Assembly (NCBI GenBank): GCA_038380435.1
Contig: JAWZYU010000010.1
Location: forward strand, 42,318,135-42,382,134
Direction: 5' to 3'
Source of the DNA: Ryuthela nishihirai
Taxonomy: Eukaryota > Arthropoda > Arachnida > Araneae > Heptathelidae
DNA: 64,000 bases
The stretch's first letter is position 1. Every line of letters starts with the position of its first letter. The position numbers and the translations under genes are program-made. Of the stretch, positions 1-12,194 are shown one piece after another. The notes under the pieces are model-generated. The model saw only the letters and a program-made list of their open reading frames with translations, searched no databases and had not been told where the DNA came from.

Positions 1-1437
1 CCCACAACCCTGATTCCTTAAACATATAGCTTTGTTTTTTTCCAGTTCATTACTCAAGAAGTGTTTTTCGTTTTTAAATAGAGAATTTTTCCAGCAGCAC
101 TGAAGAATATAGTTTTCTTTTCCAGCGGTTCATTGGTAAAGTACGGGTTGGCCACCCCTTGCCTTAAGCTTAAACCTGAAGTTCTCTTTTTTCGGATGCC
201 CCTACCCATCGTCCAGTGAGATTTACACGTGAACAAGGCTTCGTATCGATAAGCCCCTATCATGTTCGAAGGGGTAACGTTTAATGAAGACATTTGTCCC
301 TCGTTTTGGACAAACCGTTCGTCGGAGCGTGTAACGCCCCTTTAGCTTTGACTTGTGGGAGATGACGGGGCAGATAGACTCCCTGCGCGAGCGAGACAAA
401 AGCGAAACTTTCCGCCCCAACGCCTCGAATACTTCCAGCGGAAGTGACGCAAACACACGTTCGAGTCTAATAGAGAAAGACGAAGGGACTGGAGGAGCAC
501 AACTCTAACCCCCCCCCCCCTCTTCTCCATCCCTCCTCCCCCCTCCCCCTCTCTTTCACGGCATCTCCCACGTGTCACCATCCCAGAGGGGGATGTCCTG
601 TCCCGGGTGGCAGCTACCAAACGGGAAACAGCCAACGTGTGGGGAATACATTATCAGGTGACTCCCACAGTTTCATGTCTTTACCCTTAGCAACGTTCTC
701 AGCATCTTTGGAGTTTGAGAAGCATTTCAGATGGGCTAAGAAGAGTGTGTGTGTATATGCGAGTTACGTGTACTTGTCTGGCCTATGTGATGGAGAAAGA
801 GAATGAGGGACTGCTAAGAATGTAAAGTCAAGAGAAAACAGGAGGATGGCCTTTCACACCAGCAGTAAACTTCAGCAGACCCCATACCGATGATGGACCG
901 TTATGAATGGTAAATAAATTTCGCAGTGCGGACTGACTTCCTGTCTCAGCGCCGTTTATCAGACTAAGGGAGGCCCTGTTATAAAACGTGGGAAGAAAAC
1001 ATAAGACGATTTAGATGCTAATTTTTGTTTTCATATAAGAAGAAAAAATAAGCTTTTTTTGCGTGCATTTTTTCGAGGGTGTATTATTTGCATCAGAAGC
1101 GAGAGAAAAATCTATAAATGGTGGAGATGTTGAACGCTTCTCTCTAACAGCATGAGATGTTCCATGGTGGTCGTTGTAACATTCCATTCTTGTAACTTTA
1201 CCATTAGTAAGTGCAGACACTATTTTGTATCCACACACTGTAGGTTAAATATTAACTGCCAGTATCTAAATATTAACTGACAGTTTTTCAATAAAATGGT
1301 AGTGACTTCAGTTAGCCCCCCACCCCCCCCCCCCCACTTTTTCACTTTTGAACAAAATTCTTGTTTCAGCATTATAGTTAATGCTTATGTAAAGTATGAT
1401 ACAGCTTTAAGATGGAGAGGCCACATTATAGGCACTA
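1..1437. other. unassigned flank, no gene seen
   Basis: No frame carries a recognisable domain. A C-rich tract lies near 510-550 and another C run near 1316-1335. Short open frames on the minus strand have no family motif and look like chance. Confidence 0.6.
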
Positions 1438-1647
1438 AAAATAATAAAATAAATACCCCCCTCAAGCAGCTGCTTGCCACAGAGGTCTGACAGGAGCCTG
1501 TCAGTATATATGCCACAGTAGAAGATCTGAGAGGATGGCAGGACCTCAGCAGAAAACAACACGAACATCCATGCCTTACCCGGGGCTCGAACCCAGGTCC
1601 CGTAGATCAGTAGCCAAGCGCGCAAATCACTCGGCCACGGGACGGCT
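1438..1647 (-). mobile_element. SINE-B copy (tRNA-headed short SINE)
   Basis: SINE-B is a ~210 bp family. In sense orientation it has a tRNA-like head (A box TGGCCGAGTGG, B box GGTTCGAGCCC), a body containing ACTATGGCATATAAACTGAC, and a 3' end GCTGCTTGAGGGGGTATTTATT followed by a short T/A-rich repeat. This copy is complete and reversed, so the tail comes first at about 1438 and the head ends at 1647. Confidence 0.9.
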
Positions 1648-1654
1648 CTTAATT

Positions 1655-1822
1655 CCTACCTGCTCTGCTACGGATCAAATGCATTTGGGTTTGAGTCCTG
1701 GGCAAGCCAAAGATTTTTCTTATATCATCTCTCTGCTGATATCTTTCTCACATATCTTCTCGGCGGCGTGTCAAACTGATAGACTCAGTCTCTATCTCAA
1801 TCTCTACCTCACTCGAAAGCTG
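1655..1822 (+). mobile_element. old, diverged SINE-B-like copy
   Basis: A degraded B-box-like stretch (GGGTTTGAGTCC, near 1687) is followed by weak matches to the SINE-B body, including a CTGCTGA segment and a CAAACTGATAGACTC segment. It lies head-to-head with the preceding copy. Divergence is high, so this call is tentative. Confidence 0.4.
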
Positions 1823-1837
1823 ATGTTTGAGGGATAA

Positions 1838-2049
1838 ATAAATAAATAAATAAATACCCCCTCAAGCAGCTGCTTGCCACAGAGGTCTGACAGGAGCCTG
1901 TCAGTTTATATGCCACAGTATAGAAGATCTGAGAGGATAGCAGGACCTCAGCAGAAAAACAACACGAACATCCATGCCTCACCCGGGGCTCGAACCCAGG
2001 TCCCGTAGATCAGTAGCCAAGCGCGCTAACCACTCGGCCACGGGACGGC
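1838..2049 (-). mobile_element. SINE-B copy with 14 bp target duplication
   Basis: Full-length reversed copy with an (ATAA)n tail at its left end. A perfect 14 bp duplication TGTTTGAGGGATAA flanks it at 1824-1837 and 2050-2063, which marks a fairly recent retroposition event. Confidence 0.95.
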
Positions 2050-2063
2050 TGTTTGAGGGATAA

Positions 2064-2430
2064 TTTATTTTTATTTTCTGAGATAAATATTGATATCCTT
2101 ATTTAAAGAATTTCCATGTTGACAATTTGAAATTGAGAAAATTTATCAGCGAATTTAAGTGGTTTAAAATCTGCAGACTATAAGCAACAATCACTCTTCA
2201 TCTTTCGTTGAAGGTATTCGCATCAGAAACGACTGATGCAGGTTACAGATGCCACACACCCAATCCTAATCGTTAAGTTGATTGATCCGCTATTCTATGA
2301 AAACCTATTGCCAAGTGACTTTACTTGTTTCTGTGTCAGGAGAGTTTCAAAATAGCTCTGGATAGAATAAGCCGTAACCTCTCATAAGCTTCTAAACCAC
2401 CATCCAGCAGATTTCGTGTTTCGATAATTT
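2064..2430. other. unassigned AT-rich spacer
   Basis: No coding signal or repeat recognised between the SINE-B copy and the tandem array that begins near 2430. Confidence 0.5.
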
Positions 2431-3065
2431 TTAAGCCTAAAAGTTTTGGGTTTCTTCATAACCTTATAATTTTGCCCATTAAATCTCCTTCCCTCACTTT
2501 GTTCTAAGCTTTGTAGTCCGTGTAAAGTGATAATTTCTTTCGTTTGCAACTGCTTGTCTCTCTAATCTAAGCGTTGGGATCAGCGAGATAACGATTATGT
2601 ACATTAGATCTCCTTGATTCATTTATTTCAAGTTTTGTGGTCAATGTGACCAGAACACTTTTTTTTTTTACCGAAACTCCTTGTTCCATTCTGTTCAGAT
2701 ATTGGAATCAGCGCCACCTGACCTTCTCATTTCATTCTGTTCTAAGCTGTGGGGGTTAGTGACCTGATCATTATGTGATGGACTCGCCTTGCCTCATTTT
2801 GTTTTTCGGATCATTGTGACCTAACCATTTTGTCCACAATTATTAATTTTCCTATTTCATCATTAATTTGCGGTCAGTATGACCAGGTCATTTTTCCCAA
2901 AGGAACTCTTTGGCTCATTTTGTCCTAAACTTTGGTGTCATCGAAATGTGACCACTTTATCCAGTGTCTTTTCTTGTCTAACTCTCTTCTAACTTTCCTA
3001 TAATTGTGGCCTTACCATTTTGTCCACTGAACCCCTTTCATTCTGTTCTAAGCTACGGTGTCATT

Positions 3066-3454
3066 GGGGTGGCTCAGTCGGTAGCGCGCCAGGCTCGTAA
3101 TCTGCAGTTCCCATGTTCAAGTACCAGCTGGTTCAGCGTTGAGATTTATCTCCGCAAAATTACCCGCCCTGCCCACGGTCAGTAGGGGACACCGATGGGC
3201 TTGGAAAGGCCGCCGTCCGTCGGATGGGACGTTAAACCGTGGCCCCGTGTGCTGGAGAGCCATACCCTGTGCACGTTAAAGAACACGCTGAATGGCCTTG
3301 ACGGGAGGCTACCATCTGTCTCCCAACAGCTGTTCCAGTGGGTCCCCTCCCCCAACCTTCTCTGAACCTTCGGGGTCCATGTGACCTGTCCATTTAGCCC
3401 ATGGTGTGCAAAAAAGTGCCGCTCAGAGGTAAAACAACCCAACAACCCAACCCA
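3066..3454 (+). mobile_element. SINE-A copy (tRNA-headed, ~390 bp) with 11 bp target duplication
   Basis: SINE-A begins with a tRNA-like head (A box TGGCTCAGTCGG, B box GGTTCGAGTCC), continues with a conserved ~300 bp body, and ends GAGGTAAAACAACCCAACC with variable ACCCA-like repeats. The head resembles Lys/Met-type tRNAs. This copy is flanked by ACGGTGTCATT at 3055-3065 and 3455-3465. Its B box is damaged (GTTCAAGTACC). Confidence 0.95.
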
Positions 3455-4171
3455 ACGGTGTCATTGTAACCTGTCCACTTTGCCTACTGGAACCATTTAT
3501 TTCATTCTTAAGCTTTGATGTGGACTGTTTGTCACTTCCATTGTAAATCATTCTCCTATTCTGTTCGGAACTTTGCGTTTAGTGTAACCTTACCATTTCC
3601 TCCACTGGATCTACTTTTCTTACTCTGATCTACTCTTTGGTGTCAACATGCCCATCACATTTTGTCCCGTCTCTGATTGAAGCTTTGAGGTCAGTAAGAC
3701 ATTTTCATTTTGTCCATTGTCTCTCTTTGTCTTATTCTGCTCTAACCTTTGGACCATTGTTACGTGAACATTTTAATCACTGGAATTCTTTGCTTCGTTT
3801 GTTCTAAGCTGTGGGATCATTGCGACGCAACCATTTTTCCCCTGGAAAAACTTCTCACCCTGTTATAACCCTGTTATTGGGTAAACGTGACCTGCCCGTT
3901 TTGTACAGAATCTTTCTTTAACTCACACTAAGCTAAATTTTGGGTTCAGTGAGACTTGCCATTGCGTCCACTGGGTTTTTTTTTCTTTCCATTCTGCTCT
4001 AAATTAAATTTAGTCCTTATTTGGCGAAATGGTTGGTGTAAAAAGTTACTACTAAAATCGGCGGGCATGTCCCTGTGTATGTGTTTGTATGCTATGTGAG
4101 AAACAACGACAAAAAAAATACAGCTCCTATATTATCTTCGTCCTTTGTGCAGAAGAATACCTTCTTCTTAT

Positions 4172-4555
4172 GGGGCGGGGGTGGCTCAGCACGGTAGCGC
4201 GCCAGGCTCGTAATCTGTAGTTCCCAGGTTCGAGTCCCAGCTGGGTCAGCGTTGAGATTTATCTCCGCAAAAATTCACCGCCCTCCCCACGATCAGTAGG
4301 GGACACCGATGGGCTTGGAAAGGCCGACGTCCGTCGGATGGGACGTTAAGCCGTGGCTCCGTGTGCGGGAGAGCCATACCCTGTGCACGTTAAAGAACAC
4401 GCTGGATGGCCTTGACGGGAGGCTCCCATCTGTCTCCCAACAGCTGTTCCAGTGGGTCCCGTCCCCCAACCTTCTCTGAGCCTTCGGGGTCCATGTGACC
4501 TGGCCATTTAGCCCATGATGTGCAAAAAAGTGCCGCTCAGAGGTAAAACAACCCA
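4172..4555 (+). mobile_element. SINE-A copy
   Basis: Complete copy whose A box carries a 2 bp insertion (GGCTCAGCACGG). A short duplication ACCTTCTTC at 4159-4167 and 4556-4564 bounds it. Confidence 0.92.
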
Positions 4556-4728
4556 ACCTTCTTCCCATAAAAAAACGAAAAGAAAAAGACACCAGGTGAG
4601 TGAGATAGATCTGTCAATTGGATCATTTCTTTAATTCTGCTCTAAGCTTTGGGATCAATAAGATCTGATCATTTGCACGTGGATCTCTTTTTCTTATTCT
4701 GCTCTAAGCTTTGGGGGTCAGTGAAACC

Positions 4729-5424
4729 ACTAAAGTGATGAAAATTGGTCAGGCAGGCTGTGATTCAGTTCATCTGAATGGTTGCAGTCTTGAGCAGGTG
4801 TCACAGTTTAATTATCTTGGGAGCTATGTAACAGATAATGGTGATGTGCGGCATGAGATTAACAGACGAATAGGGATTGCTGCCGGGACTTTTAAGAATC
4901 TATGGAGATTGTGGAGAAATAGGTGTATACACCTAAAGACTAAAATTAGACTGTATAATAGTTTGGTTCTTTCTAGGGTTAGTTATGGTAGTGAAACTTG
5001 GACACTTTGCAAACAAGATAACAGGAAACTAGATGCTTTTGATTCCAGATGCTTACGCAGTATCTTGGGCATTAGGTGGTTCAACTTTGTAACTAATGAT
5101 GAGATTAGGCAAAGGAGTTTGCAACCTCCTTTAAGCAGCATATTGTGCAGAGAGAGACTCCGTTGGTTTGGCCATGTTGCCCGTATGAATAATTATAGAT
5201 TGGCGAATAGGGTTATGAACAGTGTGCCTAAAGGCCTCAGAAAGAAGGGGAGACCTAGGATGCGGTGGGCAGACAATGTCAAACAGGACCTTGTTAGAAT
5301 TGGTGTGCAGTGACCAGATGCAGTAGATGTAGCTCAGGATAGACTTGCTTGGAGAACTAAATTGCACGGTCTGGTTGGACCTCCGTAGCCATGGCTGCTT
5401 GAGGATGATGATGATGATGATGAT
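4729..5424 (+). pseudogene. RTE LINE fragment, 3' end only (RT C-terminus)
   Basis: A 5'-truncated copy of the same RTE LINE found at 33.6-36.7 and 55.9-59.3 kb. It encodes the region downstream of the YADD motif: an NYLGSYVTDNGD segment, then the conserved C-terminal RLRWFGHVARM and GRPRMRWADN segments typical of this clade. Reading is open from the truncation to 5313, where a TGG codon seen in the other copies is TGA. The element then runs about 110 bp further and ends in a (GAT)n tail at 5405-5424, the usual RTE 3' end. It sits inside the 67 bp array. It is very similar to the other copies by eye and cannot be active. Confidence 0.95.
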
Positions 5425-5596
5425 CTCTTTTTACCATTTAGTCTCTTTGATCTCTTTTTCTTAATCTGCTCTCAACTTTGGAGTTAGTGAGATCTGATCA
5501 TTTTATTCATTAAATCTCCTTTTTATTTTCATTTTGCTCGAATCTTTGAGATCAGTGTGAACTGACAATTTTGGGGATTTCTCTCCTTGTCTTCCT

Positions 5597-5885
5597 TTCC
5601 ACGCCCTGCCCACGGTCAGTAGGGGACACCGCTGGGCTTGGAAAGGCCGCCGTCCGTCGGATGGGACGTTAAGCCGTGGCCCCGTGTGCGGGAGAGCCAT
5701 ACCCTGTGCACGTTAAAGAACACGCTGGATGGCCTTGACGGGAGGCTGCCATCTGTATCCCAACAGCTGTTCCAGTGGGTCCCCTCCCCTAACCTTCTCT
5801 GAGCCTTCGGGGTCCATGTGACCTGGCCATTTAGCCCATGGTGTGCAAAAAAGTGCCGCTCAGAGGTAAAACAACCCAACCCAAC
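5597..5885 (+). mobile_element. 5'-truncated SINE-A copy with 12 bp target duplication
   Basis: The tRNA head is missing; the copy starts within the body at ACGCCCTGCCCACGG. A perfect duplication CCTTGTCTTCCT at 5585-5596 and 5886-5897 shows that the truncation happened at insertion, as incomplete reverse transcription would produce. Confidence 0.95.
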
Positions 5886-6829
5886 CCTTGTCTTCCTCTC
5901 TTTTAAACATCGAGGTCATTGTGACGAGGCCATTTTGTCTGCTGCAACTTCTTGCCTCATTCTGTTCTAAACTTTCACGCACATGTGATCTCATTATTAT
6001 TTTCCCCCAGTTTTTCTTTTCTTATTGTTCTAACTTTTATGGTGAAGTGTGACAGACCATTTTGCCCATTTGCTCTCCTGGTCGAATCCTGTTCCACGTT
6101 TTATGCTCTTTGTGACCTGATCAATTCGTTCATTAATCAGGTGAAATGAATAAAGAAAAGTGTGGTACCACACTTGTCTTATTTCATTCTAAACTTTAAA
6201 ATCATTGTGAACTAAACAATTTTGTCCGCTGAAACTCTCTCATTTTGTTCTGAGATTTTGGGTGTGTGTGACCTGAACCTTTTGTCCAGTTCTTTCATTG
6301 TCTCACTGCGTTCTAAGTTTTGAGTCATTCTAACGATCACTTTTGTTTATTGGAAATGTATTTTTCCTTTTTTTCTTCTCACGAGTTAGAATGACATGAT
6401 TATTTTGTTGAGTGTCTCTTCTTGTCTCATTCTGTCCCACGTTTTGGGCTCTGATTGGACTTTTTATGCAGTAGAATCCCTTGTCCACTTCTGCTCTAAG
6501 ATTTTGAGACAGTGGTATTTTTACTCTTTAGTCCACTGATATTAAATTTTTTCGGGATGAGTGGGAAAATGCAGTCTTTAGTAAAGTGCTGGTAACTTTG
6601 TGCACTCTTTATGACCATTTGGCATAATTACTTTTTATCATGCGATAAATGCATTATCCGCGTTTTACAAACACGGATTATAATCATCCAATATACTAAA
6701 GAAGTGAGTAATTGAAAAACGCAATCTACATTTTAAAATCAACGGGCAAAATTAGAATTCAAGAGCTAAGGCAACATCAGATGAAACGCGAAAATCACAA
6801 TAAGCTCATTGTATGCCACACCAAAGTGG

Positions 6830-7203
6830 GAAGGGGGCTGGCTCAGTCTCATAAAACGCCAGGGTAGTAATTTTCAGTTCCCAGGTTCGAGTCCCAATTG
6901 TGCCAGCATTGAAATTTATGTTTGCCGCTAATTCGCACCGTGCCCTGGGTCAGAAAGGGGACACCGATGGGCTTGGAAAGACCGCTATCCGTCGGATGGG
7001 ACATTAAGCGTGGTTCTATGTGCAGGAGAGCCATATATGCCATGCGCATTAAAGAACGCAATGGATGGTCGTTATGTGAAGCTTCTCTCTCTTTCCTAAC
7101 AGATGTTTAATGGGTCCAACTTCCTCTGAGCTCTGGTGTCCTTGTGACCTAACAATTTAGCCCATTGTGTGCAAAAAGTACCTCTCAGAGGTAACAAACC
7201 AAT
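6830..7203 (+). mobile_element. old diverged SINE-A copy
   Basis: The B box is intact (GGTTCGAGTCC, near 6885), but the body is much changed and shorter, ending GAGGTAACAAACC. No target duplication remains visible. Confidence 0.85.
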
Positions 7204-8172
7204 CCAGACTTAAGCTAGGCTCACCGACAGGTATTACTAGAAAATTTATGAACGCATCCAATCTAACCCACCGTTTCCAAATTTCTGTGAAGGAAATTCT
7301 CTCCAAGGTATTAAACTTCTACAACACACGTCATTATCTGCGATAAACTCGAAACTTAACAAGTGTTCCAGCTGCTCTGCAAAGCGGACATGAAGAACAC
7401 CACTCCCAAAGGGGAAGCTCTCCGTTCTAAACACTGAACTCCCGAACTTGGCACAGTTTCAGAACTACGTCAGCCGGTCTAGAGAGGTAGAAACACCGCT
7501 CGTTGATGTGTACGGTTGCCGAGTGTCATGGCCCGTTGGCCGCAGCTGTCTCTCACATCCCCCGGGCCATGTTATCGAATGTGACAGATGCGAGATTATA
7601 CCTGGCTCGGCAACCGCAGGTGGTTTGCGCTCAACGCATGCGTGAGACCAAGGACAAACCGAGATGTGATGTCATCACAATATGCAGAGACTGACGTCAG
7701 AAATTGCGCACATTGTTAGGACACGTATTTGACGTGATCCATCAGAGATAGAGATGGTGCTTGGATTTCACAGAGCGATCGGATGACGGAGATATTGCAT
7801 ATCTCGCTGGAAAAGAGCGTCACATACAGAGGAGGACAAACTGATTGCTTGCGTGAGTGGGTTGCGTTGTCACTGGTGTTTTTTTTATTTGTTATTTTGA
7901 AACCTTGACGCTCTCTCTAATCTGATTCAGACGAATCTTTCTGTAGGCTATTTGTTCGGAGGGATTTCTCTCCCCTTTCTCCTTTCATCCCAAATGGGCT
8001 TCTCTTTCCCCACTAGGTGATCAACTAGTTACGAAAAGTATTGCCAATTTAATCATTTTTCTCTCTGCAGTTGAGCTTTTTAAAAAGCGACGAACCATTT
8101 CGAAAATTGTAATATTACTCTTAAAGGTTTTTTCAGCAGTTGAAAAATCCAACAACTTAACCAATAGGTTCG
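7204..8172. other. unassigned, more GC-balanced stretch
   Basis: About 7430-7700 has more balanced base composition and several short overlapping open frames in both directions. None shows a domain I recognise, and no splice pattern or poly(A) signal stands out. Confidence 0.45.
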
Positions 8173-8185
8173 TTCTTCGATCCTG

Positions 8186-8575
8186 CGGGGCGGGGGTGGC
8201 TCAGTCGGTAGCGCGTCAGGCTCGTAATCTGTAGTTCCCAGGTTCGAGTCCCAGCTGGGTCAGCGTTGAGATTTATCTCCGCAAAAATTCACCGCCCTGT
8301 CCACGGTCAGTAGGGGACACCGATGGGCTTGGAAAGGCCGCCGTCCGTCGGATGGGACGTTAAGCCGTGGTCCCGTGTGTGGGAGAGTCATACCCTGTGC
8401 ACGTTAAAGAACACGCTGGATGGCGTTGACGGGAGGCTGCCATCTGTCTCCCAACAGCTATTCCAGTGGGTCCCCTCCCCCAACCTTCTCTGAGCCTTCG
8501 GGGTCCATGTGACCTGGCCATTTAGCCCATGGTGTGCAAAAAAGTGCCGCTCAGAGGTAAAATAACTCAACCCAA
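8186..8575 (+). mobile_element. SINE-A copy with 13 bp target duplication
   Basis: Complete copy with clean head and tail. A perfect duplication TTCTTCGATCCTG flanks it at 8173-8185 and 8576-8588. Confidence 0.97.
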
Positions 8576-8809
8576 TTCTTCGATCCTGGTGATAATGGGT
8601 TGATCCTTCACTCTATGAGGGAGTGGGAAAAGACAACTTGTTTGTTTTAAGAGATTATTGTTTCTTTTTAGAGATAAATTAAAAATTCATTTCGTATTGC
8701 CTAGATATTGATGAAATTTTATCCCTCCCTTACCTATATTTTTAGAGACATCACTACCTATTGAGAAATTAGATTGCAGAAATTTAAAGGGTATTCTTGA
8801 TGTCAACTG

Positions 8810-9215
8810 GTGGAAAGTTTAGCTGCTGAGGAAACCCAATGGCCAAGCTTTTAATGCTTTCAGCTGCTGTTTAAATCTAGTGACCAAGCTGTTCGAATGC
8901 TTAGTTGGTAAACAAACCCAAAGGCCAAGCTCAGAGAACGTTCATCTGATGAACAAACTCATTGGAATTAATTATTAGAATGTTAAGCTGCTGAACAAAA
9001 CCAATGGCGAAGAGTTAGGAACGTTCAACAAAACAAATGAATGAGCACTTCGAATGTTTAGCTGCTAAATAAACCCAAATGACAAAGCTTTTAGAATGTT
9101 TCGCTGCTGAATCAATACAATGATCAACTGTAAGAACATTCAGAAATCTAGTGGCCAAGCTATTGGAATGTTAGCTGCTGAACAAACCTAATGAACAAAT
9201 TGTTAGAACATTTCG
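8810..9215. repeat. decayed tandem repeat, unit about 50-60 bp
   Basis: Segments like TTTAGCTGCTGAACAAACC, AATGGCCAAGCT and TTAGAATGTT recur seven or eight times with many changes. It is not coding. Confidence 0.75.
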
Positions 9216-10406
9216 GTTTTGTTTTATTTGCATTCGGTTTGTTTACAGGAGCCAGAAGGATTTTGTCCAACCCACTTTGCAACGGTGGGTTTCAATGCAA
9301 CAAATACTTCACGTGCTGAATTAAATTTTTGCACGTAATTCATGTATTTCATAGATTACATCTGAAATCTAAACTCCATGTATAATATTTGAAGAATATA
9401 GGCAAGAAAAAGCGTTTAACTGTTTCTTATATATTCATTTCCACGATTTTATAGGTTAACTCTTCCAGCTCAAATATTTATTCTTGGTGCTCTCTAGATT
9501 GTGGATATCCCAACCTGTGTTATCTCTCTACGAAATTAGTTTCAGAAAAGGATGTAAAATTTGAAAATAATTTAGAACATTTTACATTTTTAGAGAATAC
9601 ATTGGAAAAATAGTTATTATCTCGTTTTCCAAAAAGAGAGAAAAAAAAACAACAAATAAACGAGATAAAGTTTTCGCTTTGTCGTCTGTCTGTCTGTCTG
9701 TAAGCAAAGAGCTTTTTGTTTTTGGAGATAAAAATTTTTTTTTTTTTGAGGTATTGATGAATTATTACGATTCACGTTTTTCGAATTTCCTAAAAACTAT
9801 AATTCCGTCTTCTAATGGAAAAAAACTTCTCTCCAAAAAAAAAAGAGACAATGTCTGAAATGTCCCCTTCAGAGTTTTGAACATCTGGTCATTTTAAGCC
9901 AGTGATATGTTGCAGCAATAATTTGCAATTTTTTCACGATTCGGAGCTGAAAGACAGATAGTTTATATGTTTATTTATGACAGATAGTTTATATGTCTAT
10001 TTGCAACAAAATAAAATTTCATTTGATATATAGATTGTTATGATTGGCCCTTGTATTCAAATGGAACAATTCTTTTCATAAACCTCGTCATGAATTCACA
10101 AATATCGAAGCCAAAAGTCAGTGGCAACTGGAACTGGAGACAATGGGGGCAGGAGGAAAAGAGATTGTGAGATGAGGACGGAAATGTTCCCCAATCAAAC
10201 TGCAATATAAATATCATAAGGCATAAATAAGCAACACAGTCAAGACATTTACAGGGAACGCTATCCAACGATTAGCATAAGCAGTGGAACCTGTTAACCA
10301 TCACGGTAATTATTTATATAAAGTTAAAAGGAGAAGGAGTCAATTTCGAAATAGGGTTATACATATACAGATAGGGGCGTGAATTGTTAATGGAATAGGG
10401 ATACGT
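9216..10406. other. unassigned AT-rich spacer
   Basis: Homopolymer A and T runs, a (CTGT)n tract near 9688, and a small direct duplication of a GACAGATAGTTTATATG phrase near 9953 and 9979. No gene seen. Confidence 0.5.
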
Positions 10407-11275
10407 TGGGTTCTCCTCTGAGAGGCGCTTTCTTTGCACGCAATGGGCTAAATGACAAATCATAAGAACTACAAAGGCTCAGGGGAGGTTAGAGAAAGGG
10501 ACTCACTGGACAATTGTTACAAGACAAATGGAAGCCTGCCGTCAAGGCCATTTAGCTGTTCTTTAAAGTGTATAGAATATAACTCCCCTGCACGCTGAGC
10601 CATGGTTTAACTTCCCATCCGACGGACGACGGTCTTTTTAAGTCTATTGGTGTCCCTTTTCTCACCAAAGGTAGTGTAGGTGTTAGCGGAGATAAATATC
10701 AAAGTAAGTACAGTTGGACCCCCCTCCCACCCGATACGGGACCACCTTGTCGAGGTGATGGTGGTGATGGTGGTGGTGGGGGGCTTGAGGGCCCATCGAA
10801 GTCGAAGGCTCTGCTGACCGGTTTGGGCTCTGGTTGGACAGGCTAAGACTTCTATCTCAGAAGTTGAGGGCCCCGCTGACTGACTTGGTCCGGTCATGTT
10901 GGACAGGGCCCCGACAGTCGGGCCCGACTAAGAGTTCCCACCACGGGAGCCGAGGCAACTTGGATCTATATATCCTTCTTTGTGGCTAACTGGGGCGCAG
11001 ATTAAATTTAGGTTTTGACCGATGGATGAGCTTTACTCCTATAGTACTGTTTTGCATTAGGTAGTCGGGGATGAGCTGTATCTATATGGTACTGTGTGGC
11101 TCCTGACCGTAGATAGTGATAAACATGACATTATCCCTATACTGGTAGTGATTTAGGCGGAACTAGGGGGTCTTGTATCATATATATATTTATTTGACGC
11201 TCGAACCTGACTGCTGCAGATTAGAAGCCTGACGTACTATCGACTGAGACAACCTTCGCCACCTATGCGGTAGCG
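10407..11275 (-). mobile_element. old SINE-A copy split by retroposon-C
   Basis: Reversed SINE-A body from 10407 to about 10718. The head resumes at about 11194 (degraded B box in GCTCGAACCTG) and runs to about 11275. The 10719-11193 interval is a retroposon-C copy. Both are diverged, so the nest is old. Confidence 0.8.
10719..11193 (+). mobile_element. retroposon-C copy, diverged
   Basis: Shares GGGACCACCTTG, a (GGT)n-rich segment, CGAAGGCTCTGCTGACCGG and the middle ACTAAGAGTTCCCACC region with the copies at 19811 and 29773. The right end is eroded, and the characteristic AACAAATAGTAC terminus is not recognisable. Confidence 0.75.
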
Positions 11276-11873
11276 TGGGGAGGGTGGGGGGGGGATTAGT
11301 ATACGAAATTTTGGTGCTGTATTTGAGAAATTATCGGATGTTCGAAACTGTTAAATTAAAAATCAAAACAGAAAAGTGTCGGGATTGAAAAATAAAACAG
11401 TTTTAAATTCGAAATCTGGTTCTATTATTAGTGGGATTGTGAATGTTTAACAAAATGCTCGAGTGGAATGGGGGAGAACTGTATGCGAAATTTGGAACCT
11501 GGCTGTCAAGTTTTTCAAAAGTCATGGAGGGAGATCTAGAAAGGATGAAACGACAAAAGAAAACAAATCTTTTAAACAGTAAATAAAGTGCACAATAAAA
11601 TATATAAAACAATAATGAAAATTATTAAGACATTAAATCCCATCATGTCCGACGAGAAAAAAAGTGCAAAAATAATCAACGTTCGCTAGCATACGTCAAT
11701 TTGAAAAGACCTTACACGGAATTTTATTTTACTATACCATTTTTGCTCTCCGTTTTAAAGGTCTTGAAAATGTTTCTTGAAAAATGCTTGAAATATGCTC
11801 AAGATTAATAATTTTTGCCACTATTACCCTTATAAACATTCTCAAATGGAGAAGGTGCATGACCCTCTTGATT

Positions 11874-12045
11874 CGGCCCTGGGCTCCTATTTATATATCC
11901 ACACTACCACGAGTTATCGAATGATGCGCATAAAAGCATTCCTGAAAGATGCATGCGTCGGCCCTGGGCTCATATTTATATATATCCACACTACCACGAG
12001 TTATCGAATGATGCGCATAAAAGCATTCCTGAAAGATGCATGCGT
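11874..12045. repeat. 85 bp head-to-tail duplication, near identical
   Basis: Unit one at 11874-11958 and unit two at 11959-12045 both begin CGGCCCTGGGCTC and end AAGATGCATGCGT. The second differs by about one substitution and a 2 bp TA-repeat change. An open frame passes through both units, but there is no reason to think it is coding. Confidence 0.95.
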
Positions 12046-12194
12046 ATACAAGTTTGCATTGAACTGGCGATTAGGATGCGGAAAACACGGCGGGAAAATT
12101 AAATGAAAATGAATTTTATTTTTAAAAGCGAGAAAAAAATTGTTTTACTCACAATGAGCTTTACAAATTTAAATTTTAATTAACCCTCATCTTT

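Larger units (their letters stand above)
2430..6580. repeat. decayed tandem array, unit about 67 bp
   Basis: A phrase resembling CATTTTGTCCACTGGA, then TCATTCTGTTCTAAGC, then TTTGGGGTCATTGTGACC recurs through the interval with heavy substitution and indels. Spacings I could measure include 2503 to 2567 and 4640 to 4707, so the unit is about 64-67 bp. Three SINE-A copies (3066, 4172, 5597) and an RTE 3' fragment (4729) interrupt it. No frame stays open across units, so it is not coding. Confidence 0.85.

Noticed and set aside
8660..9840. Weak repeats of TATTGATGAAATTTTA near 8710, 9755, 27145 and 30670
   Set aside because: The similarity is short and in AT-rich sequence, so I could not tell it from chance.
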